NCBI GenBank assembly: GCA_028641055.1
Contig: CM054057.1
Coordinates: 404,788,814 to 404,852,813, forward strand
Direction: 5' to 3'
Origin: Alopecurus myosuroides
Lineage: Eukaryota > Streptophyta > Magnoliopsida > Poales > Poaceae
Length of the DNA: 64,000 nt
Below are positions 33,701-45,545 of this stretch, in pieces. Both the position numbers and the translations under genes were made by a program. The notes under the pieces are model-generated. The model did not search any database, was not told the DNA's origin, and saw only the letters and a program-made list of their open reading frames with translations. Within the stretch, counting starts at the first letter, position 1. Every line of letters starts with the position of its first letter.

Positions 33701-36016
33701 AAAAGGTGCTGTATCTAGAAATGCATGCCAAAAATAATATAGAGCTCTAAAAAATAATCCAATCTAGTATTACATAGATCTAGTCATACACAAACTCATA
33801 CAATTGGATTCACATCAAAAATCATTTTTAATCTCTCTCAAAAAATCCTAGAAAAGCCTACTGGTCTTTTACCAAAATGGATGGCATTTCCATTTGGTAA
33901 CTCCCCTTGATGCAAGGTCAAGTCCTATTGATAGATCTATCCAAGGTCTACTCAAAACATATTTATTTGAAAGATTTAGATACATATCCAAAAAGTTATG
34001 ACCAAAATGGCCTAACAGATAGTGTGTGGCATTTTTAATACTATGGCAAAAATAAACATGCAAACATGGATATACCACTTGGAGGTGTTCAAGATAACAC
34101 TAACCTACTGCCACAAATATTTGTAGAATTTATCTTGCACTAAAACTGTTTTATACCGAGCAAAAGCAATCAACAAGTTTCTGGTAAAAATCTAAAAGAA
34201 AAAACAAACTGGGCACACGGGCCATATTTCTCAGCGCCCGGCCCAGCTAAGAGCCAAAGTGGCCCTAGCGCATCAAGGCGCACGCGCGCGGGCGCACGAA
34301 AAACTGCGTTGAACGTGGCCTGTTGATCACATAATCAACAGCGCACAGATCGTCGTCCACCTCCCTTTCTCTTCTCTCTCTACCCACACGACGGAGAAAC
34401 GGCGAGGCACGACGGCTCACCGTGGAGCAACGGCGAGGGACGGCGCGGTGTCAGGGATGACACTGGCACACAGGGTGGTGGAGGGGCGCAGAGAACATCG
34501 GCGCTCGTGGCTTCAGGCGGTGGCGCACGGCCGGGCGTCCGCGGCGGCGAGCTCGACGGCGGAAGGGCTCCTGCACGCAACAAAGCACGGGGTGGGGTCA
34601 GGGTAGTTCTAGGAGATACGGGAAGCTCAATGGTGGCGGTAGCGAGAGGTGGGAGTCACGGGTCGAGGTGCACCACCTCGAGCTCGAGCATGGTGGCCGG
34701 CGGCGAGTTTGAGCTCGCCGCGCTTGCAGAGGGCGCAAGTGCCAGATCTAGAGGGTGGAGGTGAGTGTGTGGTGGCGTGGGAGGTGCAGTGGCACAAAGG
34801 GGGCGAGGGATTTGGCTTATAGCCACGACATTGAGTCGAATGACAAGCGGGCGTCCTCGGAGGCTTGTCAGAAACGGCATGGGGTCGCTCCAAGGTGTGT
34901 CTGCGATAGTGCCAAGCATGTCACCATGCCAGGGAGCAAGAGGGGGTAGGGGGCAACTACTTGGAGGTGTTTGGAGGTTGGAAAAGCCAAGGCATGGCCA
35001 CAGTGGCCATGGCACTGTTGTGCCCATGCCATGCCACTCCTCTCTCTGCCACCTCACTTTCTCACTTGCTCTCTCTCCCTTGACCATCTAGAAGCAAAAC
35101 AAAGGATCCAATGTGGAGTCCAAAAATCAATGAATCAAATTGGCAAAGTGGAATTTCCAAGTTTGAACAAAATCAAATAAAAAACATCTGCTAAACTTTG
35201 GTAAAATTACTGTTTCTGAAAAAGTTCAGAAAATTTAGTTATAGGACTTAGAAAAATTTCCGAGTGTTGAAAACAGGTAAAAACTCCAAAAAGAACAGTT
35301 TGTTTTCAAGGGTAAAATGGAAACCAAATTTTGTTTTCAAAGTTGGAGATTGTTAAACATGTTTTAAACTTTTAGAACCATCTTTTGAAAACAAATTTGA
35401 ATAGTGGAAGGCTAAGAAAACAAAGTGGAAAAAGGGGTACTTTATGTTTTACTGTGTTTTCTAAAAATGCATTTTTCTGCCTTATCTTTCTTCCACAAAA
35501 ACAACAAGCAAAAGATTGTTTTTCTTATTCCAAATTTCAAACCAAGCTGATGGATGTGTAGTCCATATATCAAGGAACAAATAAAAGTCAAGAAAACACA
35601 AAATGGAATATTATAGCCTAGTGAAAACAAGTGTGGAAAACAGGTACTTGGCTATATTTTCACGGAATAGTTTCAATAGAAAACTTAGAAGAAAATTTCC
35701 ATAATTAATTTTGTATTTTTGTTTTCTTGGATTCAAAAAAGCTAAAAGTTTATTTCAAGATGCAAGCAACCATGATCCAAGTCTTGGAATAAAAATCATT
35801 CAAGTAACATTATGGAAAACATCAGAGAAACATAAAAGTGTTTTCAGGAAAATTTTGTATGGGTTTTAAAATGAAACAAACTTTGCATTGCATATATGAC
35901 TATTGTCATATACACATGTTGGTTCAAAAAAACATGTTGGTAGAAATAAAATTTGTTGGCCCACATTTTTGTCTCCTTGAACTACAATACAAGAATCCAA
36001 AAACAGGGGTGTGACA

Positions 36017-36034
36017 GACCTTCGCCCCTTAAAA
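36017..36034 (-). other. Polypurine tract of element C
   Basis: On the minus strand TTAAGGGGCGAAGGTC directly precedes the LTR start TGTCACACCC, as expected for a 3' polypurine tract. Confidence 0.7.
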
Positions 36035-37388
36035 GAATCGAGTCCCGAGATTCGCAGGCGAGCAAAAAGAGGGTATGGTCAAAAAAACAATGTTAGAACA
36101 TTAGTCTACAAAAATAGGTGCTGGTGGTTGGTAACATTAAGCGCAGGTGCTTCCCCCCTTGGATTAATCTTACCAAAATCCACCGCAGGTTAGTTTTCCA
36201 AAGGGTATGGGTGCCATGTTTTAAACCTCGAACTTATTGTTCCTCAAACTGTAATACTCATCGATCTACTACTCTCCAATCTCAAATCTATTATGGGGCT
36301 GGCACTATCAACTAGTTACTAGAATCATCACTGAGATATCAAACTAGATTATCAATCTACTATAACTTCCTTTGGGGTATAAATTTTCTCATAAACATAT
36401 AGTTCAATTTATCGGGTATCAACCAATCTTTCTTAAACATGAGCTTTCCATTGCTCATTCCTTAAAATCCAGGAATTCCACTATCATTTTTCTTAATCTA
36501 ACCTATACTTAAAAATCAAGTCTCAAATCATTTGTCTCCCTCAAGGATTATTTTCTCCACGATCATATTGCTAATGCTAAACCAAAAATCCAATAATCAT
36601 ATACCCATAACTTTGGGATCTGATCCACTTTATGACTACAATATATATATTTTGAAACTATCCAAACTCTTATCTCATCATCAATACTAAATCATTTTCC
36701 TCAAAACCATCTCAACAGAGTGTGGCAAGCTCCAAAACTATATCACCAAGAATAATCATCTACCATCTCCAAGCCATACTGATTTTCCCTAAAATCCAAA
36801 AATCATTCTTTTATGTCCACCAATTTATTTCCTAGATATCACAATCCAATATTTCTCCAACCAAAAATCGAAATGCCTATACGAATCCAATCTTCATCAT
36901 AAAGCAAGGCTTCCTAAAAAAATCCAATAGTTTCCACCAAAGTTTCTAAACTTCCAATCATTCCTCCTATGTTTCATATTAGCTCGAGACAACATTCAAA
37001 GTTTTGGGGTCCACAACTGATTTTCCCCTGTGTATATCTACTATAATTCAAACAAAATAATTTCCCCAAAAATCTCCTCAAACTTTCACTCCCAGGCTAA
37101 ACCTCAAATGAATCTCCACAATCTCATATCCCAAAATCTGGTTCCCAAAAAATAGATACACGAGAGATCTTATGGTCTAGTAAAAACCATAGCTCACAAA
37201 TCCAATATTCCCTTCAACTTCCTCTTTTAGTCAAATAGCTATAAAACATCCTAAGGCACCTTTCTCCTTGGTTTAGAGAATTTTTTTAGTAGTTTTAAAA
37301 CTGATGTTAGGTGTTAAGCTAAAGTTAGATAAAGTACGTTAGTGTCGTTAGTTTTAAAGATACTTTTTACTAGTCCGACTAGACACTA
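36035..37388. other. Non-coding interior of element C (pol region absent)
   Basis: About 1.35 kb of A/T- and C-rich sequence with no supported ORF on either strand, lying where an autonomous gypsy element would carry pol. No reverse transcriptase or integrase motif is seen. Confidence 0.6.
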
Positions 37389-37976
37389 CTAGTGTTCCAT
37401 TACGTTGGATTTCTCAAGGTACAAAGTCAGACAAAAACTAGGGTGGTCACAGACCTGGTTCAAAAACGTACCGACAACTATGGCATGAGTCGCAGGTGCT
37501 TCCTCAATGTCGTCTTGCTCTCGAGGTCCTCTCATCAAACTCTTTCGCTTCTTCAAGGTTGGACCATGGGTCTCTTGGGTCTCATCAGGACAAGCTACAT
37601 CATAGTTCCTCTGGGGACAATCACGAGAAAAATGTCCGTCATTTCCACAGATAAAGCAACCTGTGGTTTTAGGCCTGACATTCACACGCTTCCTTGGAGG
37701 TTGTGGCATCGCAGGCAAAGCATTGCGAGTCACATATGAACTGGGTTCTCCTGGTGTCACTATCTTCCTTTTGCGACTCTCAGCAGCAAAAAGGCGCTAG
37801 TGTTCCTCCATGAGGATAGCATTGTTCTCAGCATTGTTGGTGGCAAGCTGAGTCAAATGCTGCAGGGTAGCAAGGGTGGCATTGTGCTCTGCACGAGCGG
37901 ATTCACGGACTTCCTTTAACAGAGCAAACAGTTGGGCAACTGTCGGCTTAGGTGGTGGAGGTAAATCGCTGGCCAT
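37389..37976 (-). pseudogene. Element C Gag-like ORF with zinc knuckle, one stop
   Basis: ATG at 37976 starts MASDLPPPPKPTVAQLFALL, an Ala/Glu-rich Gag-like N-terminus. The frame continues past one stop at 37797-37799 to a CCHC zinc knuckle CFICGNDGHFSRDC (about 37660-37620) and ends near 37389 in an unrelated-looking tail. Zinc knuckles bind genomic RNA in Gag. It is much shorter than full gypsy Gag and not followed by protease or RT. The 37797 stop makes this copy broken. Confidence 0.75.
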
Positions 37977-38310
37977 ACTGAAGAAAAAGAGTTCCGTAAA
38001 ACGAGAGCAGATAACAGGGGGTTTTGTTTTAAAAACTTGTGAAACAAACCGGGTCATAACAGAGATGAGAACGGTTGAAAACACAACAACAAACAAAGAT
38101 CTAAGAACCAAACCACAATAAAAAACATAGACTAACATGCACATGAGGCAGAGTCTCAACAAGCATAACACAAACTTAGGTTTCACCAAGAAAAAGCATA
38201 GGTCTTACAATAGATATAGCACACACATAGTTCTAATAGAGTTCACACAGCACAAACAAACAAGCGTCTTGGGTGGGAATTACACGAACCCCTAATGTCC
38301 TGCGGCAATC

Positions 38311-38982
38311 CTAAGTGCTCGAGGACGCGTGTAGCTCTTCCTCCAACTCTTCAACTCTGGTCTTGCTAGTTGCAAGCTGAAATTGAAGGCTTCTCACTTG
38401 TGCACGAAGGTGGGAGTCAACGTACTCCATGGTCTTCTTTAGTGCTTTGAGACGACGCTCTGTAGCAGAAGAAACTCTCGGTTCTTTCTTCAGCTGGGCT
38501 ATCTCTCTTCCTCGGGTGTCGAACTCCCCTCTAAGTCTATCAACGACAAACTGAGTGCTGTGAAGCTATCCCTCCATGTGCAGGAAGTGACGAGCAAAGA
38601 CAAAGTCTTCGGTGGCATCTACCGGCTTGTCATCCTCATCGCACCTCCCATAGTATCTATAGGGGGTGCCTTCAAACTTGCTGCGAAAGAAGTTCGCGAG
38701 CTTCGCGATAGTCAGCTGCATGACTCTAAGGATCCCATCTTCCCAACTGTTCTCCACTACTTCATAAGTGATATCCGGGGTCGACGATGCTAGCAAAGGT
38801 GCACGAATGGTACATACCACCAACCAGGACAATTCTCGTCCATCATGGTGAATCTGAGCTCCCTTCAACTCAGGTACTGGGCGACCGATAAGACGAGTCA
38901 TCTTGATCAAATCCTCCTCAAAGCGGCGGTAGCAAGGTGCATGCGTACCCAGCCGGAAGGACTCGGTGAAGAAAACTGCCAT
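38311..38982 (-). pseudogene. Element C upstream ORF (unknown retrotransposon-associated protein), one stop
   Basis: ATG at 38982, MAVFFTESFRLGTHAPCYRR. The frame reads to TAG at 38311-38313 with one internal stop at 38566-38568 (224 codons in all). The first two thirds are globular (for example GTPYRYYGRCDEDDKP). The last third, after the stop, is charged and coiled-coil-like (RVEELEEELHASSS). I believe similar ORFs accompany other large Triticeae gypsy elements, but its function is unknown to me. It sits between primer site and the zinc-knuckle ORF, as a first gag exon would. Confidence 0.6.
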
Positions 38983-39203
38983 CTACACAAAATTTTAAAG
39001 TAGCTTAAGATAGGTAACAATGTGCAAAATTTTAAGATCCTCCAAAGGTAACTTAGTATAAGTAGAGGTTTCAAAAACACAGAGGGGATGGAATATATAG
39101 AATATGTTGGTAAATAGTCATCTTAGTAACTTAGTTTTATAAACTAAATTTTCAGAGTACTAGCTAACGTCCATGCTAACTAAGGTCTCCTAAGGTCAGG
39201 ATA

Positions 39204-39215
39204 GCTCTGATACCA
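39204..39215 (-). other. Primer-binding site of element C (tRNA-Met)
   Basis: The plus strand reads GCTCTGATACCA, that is TGGTATCAGAGC on the minus strand, four bases from the LTR boundary at 39220. It fixes the element's orientation. Confidence 0.93.
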
Positions 39216-39219
39216 ACTC

Positions 39220-42200
39220 TGTAAGGACCCCCGAACCACTGTTCAAGGACCACCGATATGCATACATTCACGATCCCAGATCACACTAGTCGTGAACTAC
39301 ATATCAAGTTGGCATTCAGAATCATCATCGATTACACGTTTACAGCGCAGGGCAAGCACACAACACACAGAGCGGAAGACAAAACACACGCAACGTAGTA
39401 GAGCCAAAGTCACGCCTTAACCTACAGGCTGCTGACCGAGAGACGATCCTAGTTCGCAAGTCCATCAGTGCACCACTCCTCCTCGTAGATCTCCTCCTGA
39501 GGCTCCTCCTCAAAGTCTGGCAAGTAAATACCAGGGATGTAACCAATATGAGTACATTTGAATGTACTCAGCAAGACACCCATCAAGTAGCTGACAAAAT
39601 GCAAGTATGCTTATATGGTGGAATAGGTAGGCTATACATAGGGTTCACTATCCATGATATATGAAAGGATACATCATAGTTGATTTTAAAATCTCTGTAT
39701 CTTTGTTGAAGAAGATACTTCAAAAGAAAATAATGTAGTTTTCTTTCTCTTGTAGATATCACATGTACAAGAGGTTTTCTTGTAAATCTTTGTTAAAAAG
39801 AAAGTTTTCTCTTTGCAAAACTTCTTGGAATCAACTTCCAGGTTTTGTTAAAAAAAGGTTTTCTCTTTGCAAAACTTCTTGTAAAACAACTTTTGGCTTT
39901 CCTCCATCTGTACCTCGTTGGTACAAAGTTCCTTCTTTCAATACTTCACATGTTCCAATTCCTTTTCAAAACACCTTTTTGAAAACATTGACACAATGCT
40001 AGCTACATGGCGATTCAACTGTCCATATCCGAGGACCTGGCTATTCAGAATAGTTTGACTCTGTAGAGGTGTACACAATCCACAAGATCCAGAAAATCCG
40101 TCGCGAACGACCACATACTGTATCAACAAGTATATAAACATCAGTTAGCTGATTCTAACCATCCACTATGATCAAGCTAGTAAATGTCTATCTATTCAGT
40201 TGGGTTTGTGCTCCCTCAGCATCAGGTCTCACCCTGCCATGACAGGAGACCCAACTGCTGCGTCCGGAGGGAAAAATTAATCCCACACTTTATATGCCAC
40301 ACGTTTCATAACTTGGCGACATTTCGGTTCGAGGGAGTACGTCCCCTTATAGCAAATTGAGATAGAGCATCCACTAACAAAAACAAGTTTCCAATTAAGC
40401 CCGTTGCCCATGTTTGGGTAGAGCGGCAGTACGATAAAGGTTGTCCGACGAAGACTAGGTTATGTGTCATTTTTGTAAATCACCTTTTCCCCAAAAATGA
40501 CCAGCTTCAACAATCCTCCGGTGGATAAGGCTTCACCCTTCCACCGGGTTTTCAATAAAGCCTTTGGTTTGCAAAAACATATTTTTAAGGTGTCCCCTGA
40601 GGGACTTATACTTTTGGCGGTAATTAATACCATATGGTGGCTATGGGCTTGGCAACACAAAGTATCAACTACTGGAATAATACTATATAATATTAATAGT
40701 AGTAGTAGTCACTCAAAAATATTTTTTGTAAAACTTTCAGAAGTAAAACATGCATGATAGATAATGGTAAGGGTAGTAACAAAAAGCATCAGGATGGCTT
40801 GCCTTAAAAATCTTTGTGTCCATGGCTGTGAAGTAGCTTGAACTTGACACACAACTCTACAACTACTTCTTGTTCTTCGTTTTCTAACGTCTTAAAAGAA
40901 ACAAATACACATACTGAGAGCCAAAAAGGAAATCAATAAAACAAAACAACTCATACAGCAAGCAAACTTATACTAGCGCAAACACACAAATAGTTATCGA
41001 GAAAACTATCTCACAAACACTCATGGTATAAACTATCGCCTGAAAAACATATGGTTGAGAAACCATATTCCACATATTAAATATCGTAAATGGAGTGGGT
41101 GTACCACTCTCATAACAAGACTTTTTAAGAAGCTAAAAGAATAGCTTGAGGTCACAAAGGTGAGGCTACTAAGGTAATACCAACCAAACAAAGCAATACC
41201 CATGGAAGTGGGTATTAACAACAACGCAAGCAATCATCACCAAACAAGTTACCACTAACCTATAGAACAAATAACAAGGTACTAATAAACACAACCATAA
41301 CATAAGTACAATACTCATGCTAAGGTAAACACTCAGACAATATCAAACAACAAGCAGACAAACCACACATGAATAAGCTAGTCACTCACTATGCTTATGT
41401 CTACACAAAAGCTAAGGAATCACTCAATCATGAAAGTAACCAAACAAACCAGTGTATCAATCAAATGTAACAAGTCATAAGACACACTCTAAAACATAAT
41501 AATCACAAGAGATAATATAGCTAGATAATAGAACAACCACAGGGTTCACTATTAGCATACTACTATGAAAGATTGCTACACAAGCATGCTATAAGCAATC
41601 ATTGTATTCTACAACCAATCACAACTAGCAACTAAAATATCTATGCCACAATAACAGAATGGAAAGCATTCTAAACAGGCTATGATAGTCATACACTCCT
41701 AAAATAGAAAGGCAAACATACTAGAGCAACTCATAACATCTAGTGGTGACACTAATCTAATACTAGAGAAGCAACCAACACTACAAGGGTGCATTTTTCT
41801 AAAAAAACAATACATGATTATAATGCTAGTAAGAAATCATACTAAAATAATTCTATGACAACTACTTAGCAAGAATCAATCAAGCCTAATAAATCATGAT
41901 TTTCTAATCAATCAAATAACAAGCAATCAAAGTACAAGCTATACAACTAGTAGATATGTACTCAATACATACTCAACCAAACACTATCTAAAATCAAAAC
42001 ACTAAAAGAAATTCTATCCACACATAATTTACCAATACTAGGAAAATAATTCTATTTTCAAAACAACATCCAAAATAATCCAAACAACAGGCAATCATTT
42101 CTTAACATGATATTCCCAAGGGAACATTATGTCAACAAATGCACCACAACTAAACATACTAAGAGTCACAAAGTATTACTAAACACTTCAAACAATTTAG

Positions 42201-45086
42201 TAAAGCAAACATCTATTTTCCTTGGTGGAAAATACTGAACACACATATAACATTATGTGCCACTAACAAACAATTGTATGGTAGGGGATTTGTATCCCTA
42301 ACAAAAAATGCAATGGGGCCAGTGGGTTATGGGCCCACTAATTTACCAAGGAATTTAAGATGTCACAAAGCCTCTGGTCCTACTTGACAAAATATAATCT
42401 ATCAAACAATTAACACATACTACTCATACTAGTGAAAACAATAAAATGAAAACAAACACACAAATGCTACACATGCTTTTCTATGAAATAAAGTGCATGC
42501 TAACAGAGGTGATAACCTCACAATAACAATACCAAAATGTTACTGGACTCAACACATCAACATCAAAACTTAGGTAAAACAATCATACAAAGATTTTCTC
42601 ACACAATCTATTCAAAATAAATACTAGAAAACAATACTAAACTATTTCTATTCCTAGTGGTTTTCCAGATATGCACACACTTCCTAATGTATTTTTATGC
42701 AAGAAAACAACCTAATAACAGGTAGCAACACATCTACACATGCTAGGAAACAAGTTTCACACAAGCAAACATTTATATACAATCAAACACACAAGATCTA
42801 AAATAAACAAAAAAAGTGATGTATCTACAAATGCACGCCAAAAATAATCTAGAGCTCTAAAAACTAATACAAGCTAGTATTACATATATCTAGTCATACA
42901 CAAACTCATCCAATTGGATTCACATCAAAAATCATTTTTAAACTCTCTCAAAAAATCCTAGAAAAGCCTACTGGCCTTTTACCAAAATGGATGGCATTTA
43001 CATTTGGTAACTCCCCTTGATGCAAGGTCAAGTCCTATTGATAGATCTATCCAAGGGAAAATCAAAACATTTTGATTTGCAAGATGTGGATACAGATCCA
43101 AAAATTTATGCCCAAAATGGCCTAAAAGATAGTCTGTGGAATTTTTAATACTATGACAAATATAAACATGCAAACATGGATCTACCACTTGGAGGTATTC
43201 AAGATAACACTAACCTACTTCCACAAATATTTGTAGAATTTATCTTGCAATAAAACTACTTTAAATCAAGCAAAAGCAATCAACAAGTTTTTGGTAAAAA
43301 TCTAAAAGGAAAAACAAACTGGGCACGCGGGCCAGATTTCTCAGCGCCCGGACCAGCTAAGAGCCAAAGTGGCCCAGCACAGCAGGGTGCACGCGCGCGG
43401 GCGCGGGAAAAACTGCATTCAACGTGGCCCGTTGATCACATGATCAACGGCGCACGGATCGTCGTCCACCTCACTCTCTCTTCTCTCTCTACCCACACGA
43501 TGGAGAAACAACGAGGCACGACGGCTCACCGTGGGGAAACGGCGAGGGACGACTCTGTGTCGGGGATGACGCTGGCACACGGGGCGGTAGAGGGGTGCAT
43601 AGAATGGCGGCACTCGTGGCTTCAGGTGGTGGCGCACGACCGAGCGTCCGCGGCGGCGAGCTCGACGGCGGGAGGGGTAAGGGGCGGTCTACGCGATACG
43701 GGAAGCTCAATGGTGGCGGTAGCGAGAGGTGGGAGGCACGGGTTGAGGTGCACCACCTCGAGCTCGAGCACGGTGGCCCTCGGCGAGTTTGAGCTCGTGG
43801 CGCTCGCAGAGGGCGCAAGGGCCATATCGAGATGGTGGAGGTGAGTGTGTGGTGGCGTGGGAGTGAAGTGGTGTAGAGGGGGTGAGGGATTTAGCTTATA
43901 GCCACGACATTGAGTCTAATGGCAAGGGGGCGTCCTCGGGGGCTTGTCGGAAACGGCTTGGGAGCCCTCCAGGGCGTGTCCGCGACAGTGCCAAGCATGG
44001 CACCATGTCAGGGAGCAAGAGGGGGTAGGGGCAACTACTTGGACGCGATTGGAGGTTGGAAAAGCCAAGGCATGGCCAAAGTGGCCATGGCACTGTTGTG
44101 CCCATGCCATGCCACTCCTCTCTCTTCCACCTCACTTTCGCACTTGCTCTCTCTCTCCCTTGACCATGTAGAAGCAAAACAAAGGATCCAATGTGGAGTC
44201 CAAACATTAATGAATCAAATTGGAAAAGTGGAATTTCCAAGTTTGAACAAAATCAAATAGAAAACATCTACTAAACTTTGGTAAAATTACTGTTTCTGAA
44301 AAATTTTAGAAAATTTAGTTATAGGACTTAGAAAAATTTCTAAGTGTTGAAAGCAGATAAAAACTCCAAAAAATCCAGTTTGTTTTCAAGGGTCAAATTG
44401 AAACCAAATTTTGTTTTCAAAGTTGGATATTGTTAAACATGTTTTAAAATTTTAGAAACATCTTTTAAAAACAAATTCGGAATAGTGGAAGGCTATGAAA
44501 ACAAAGTGGAAAAGGGGTACTTTCTATTTTTCTCTGTTTTCTAAAAATGCATCTTTCGGCCTTATTTTTCTTCCACAAAAACAAAAAGCAAAAGTTTGTT
44601 TTTCTTATTCCAAAATTCAAAACAAGCTTATGGATTTGTATTACATATATCAAGGAACAAAGACAAGTCAAGAAAACACAAAATGGAATATTATAGCCTA
44701 TTGAAAACAAGTGTGGAAAATAGGTACTTGGCTATATTTTTCAGGGAATAGTTTCAATAGAAAACTTCCATAATTCATTTTTTATTTTTGTTTTCTTGGA
44801 TCCAACAAAGCTAAAAGTTTATTTCAAGATGCAAGCAAGCATGATCAAAGTCTTGGAATAAAAATTACTCAAGTAACATTGTGGAAAACATCAAAGAAAA
44901 CATAAAAGTGTTTTCAGGGAAATTTTGTATGGGTTTTAAAATGAAACAAACTTTGCATTGAATATATGACTATTGTCATATACACATGTTGGTTCAAAAA
45001 AACATGTTGTTATAAAAAAAATTTGTTAGCCCACATTTTTGTCTCCTTGAACTATAGTACAAGAATCCAAAAACTAGGGTGTGACA
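39220..45086 (-). repeat. 5' LTR of element C (5,867 bp)
   Basis: Copy of 30038-36016 with substitutions and indels. Same layout: acidic exon-like segment (39449-39516), A/C-rich plus strand about 40900-42900, GC-rich block about 43320-44170, AT-rich U3 44170-45086. Confidence 0.92.
39449..39516 (-). CDS. Acidic exon-like segment in the 5' LTR of C
   Basis: Same acceptor (TTTACTTGCCAG), length (68 nt) and stop as 30319-30386. It reads FEEEPQEEIYEEEWCTDGLA, one more residue, then stop. Differences from the other copy are four substitutions at the protein level and no frameshift. Confidence 0.28.
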
Positions 45087-45545
45087 TCTCCTGTATCATA
45101 CTCATTGTTCTCATTGAATATCATGATATTTGCATTAGGGAAATCCCTCTTAAAGTGACCTTTTCCTCCACATGTGTGGCATGCCATGTCCCTATTTCTG
45201 GATGTAGATGAGTTGGAACCTGTAGCACTACCTGCTGGTTGCAAATTCCTCCTTGCACTCGAAGCACTAGGCCCGGCCTTGGAAGAAGATGCACCTTGAA
45301 TTATTGATGGTGGAGGTGGGGTACTCGAAACAGAAGGTGTCCTTAAAGGAAAACGACTCCTAGAATGTGCTTAAATATTTTCCTCTTCAGACAAGTGTGT
45401 TTCAACCTCTCTAGAATGGTGCAATAATTCAGTCATGTCATGATATTGATGGTGTCTCACAATGCCTCTAATTTTGTATTGTAAACCTAAAAGAAAATGT
45501 TGCATTGTTTTGTGGCGTTCCACATTAAATAACGTAAGAATATCT
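45087..45545 (-). pseudogene. Element A: Gag fragment with altered zinc knuckle
   Basis: Minus-strand reading from 45545 downward gives ILTLFNVERHKTMQHFLLGL and IRGIVRHHQYHDMTELLHHS, then a Ser/Pro-rich linker and the knuckle CHTCGGKGHFKRDF (about 45185-45145). The final Cys of the C-C-H-C set is replaced by Phe. A stop occurs after the LSEEENI segment. It continues into A's protease across element C. The upstream part of gag is cut off at 45546 by another LTR. Confidence 0.8.

Larger units (their letters stand above)
30038..36016 (-). repeat. 3' LTR of element C (5,979 bp)
   Basis: In minus orientation it begins TGTCACACCC at 36016. An AT-rich U3 (36016-35100), a GC-rich promoter/leader block (35090-34230), a long G/T-rich stretch (A/C-rich on the plus strand, about 33800-31900) and an acidic exon-like segment near the 3' end (30319-30386) follow. 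It carries about 50-60 bp near 30150-30215 that the other LTR lacks. A two-copy 55-bp repeat lies at 30658-30767. No gene beyond the small exon-like segment is supported. Confidence 0.92.
30038..45086 (-). mobile_element. Element C: non-autonomous gypsy-type retrotransposon with about 5.9-kb LTRs, nested in A
   Basis: The two long direct repeats 30038-36016 and 39220-45086 start TGTAAGGACCCC and end GTGTGACA on the plus strand. The reverse-oriented primer site next to 39220 and polypurine tract next to 36016 show the element is on the minus strand. Flanks are TCTTC (30033-30037) and TCTCC (45087-45091), a 5-bp duplication with one mismatch. Element A's frame is continuous across the insertion without C. 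The 3.2-kb interior has two Gag-like ORFs but no protease, RT, RNase H or integrase, so it depended on another element. By eye the first 100 bases of the LTRs differ at about seven positions and there are indels, so it is clearly older than B. Confidence 0.93.

Noticed and set aside
34380..35091. Overlapping ORFs on both strands in the GC-rich block of element C's LTR (also 43419-44260)
   Set aside because: Pro/Ala/Arg-rich in all frames; frames differ between the two LTR copies because of indels.
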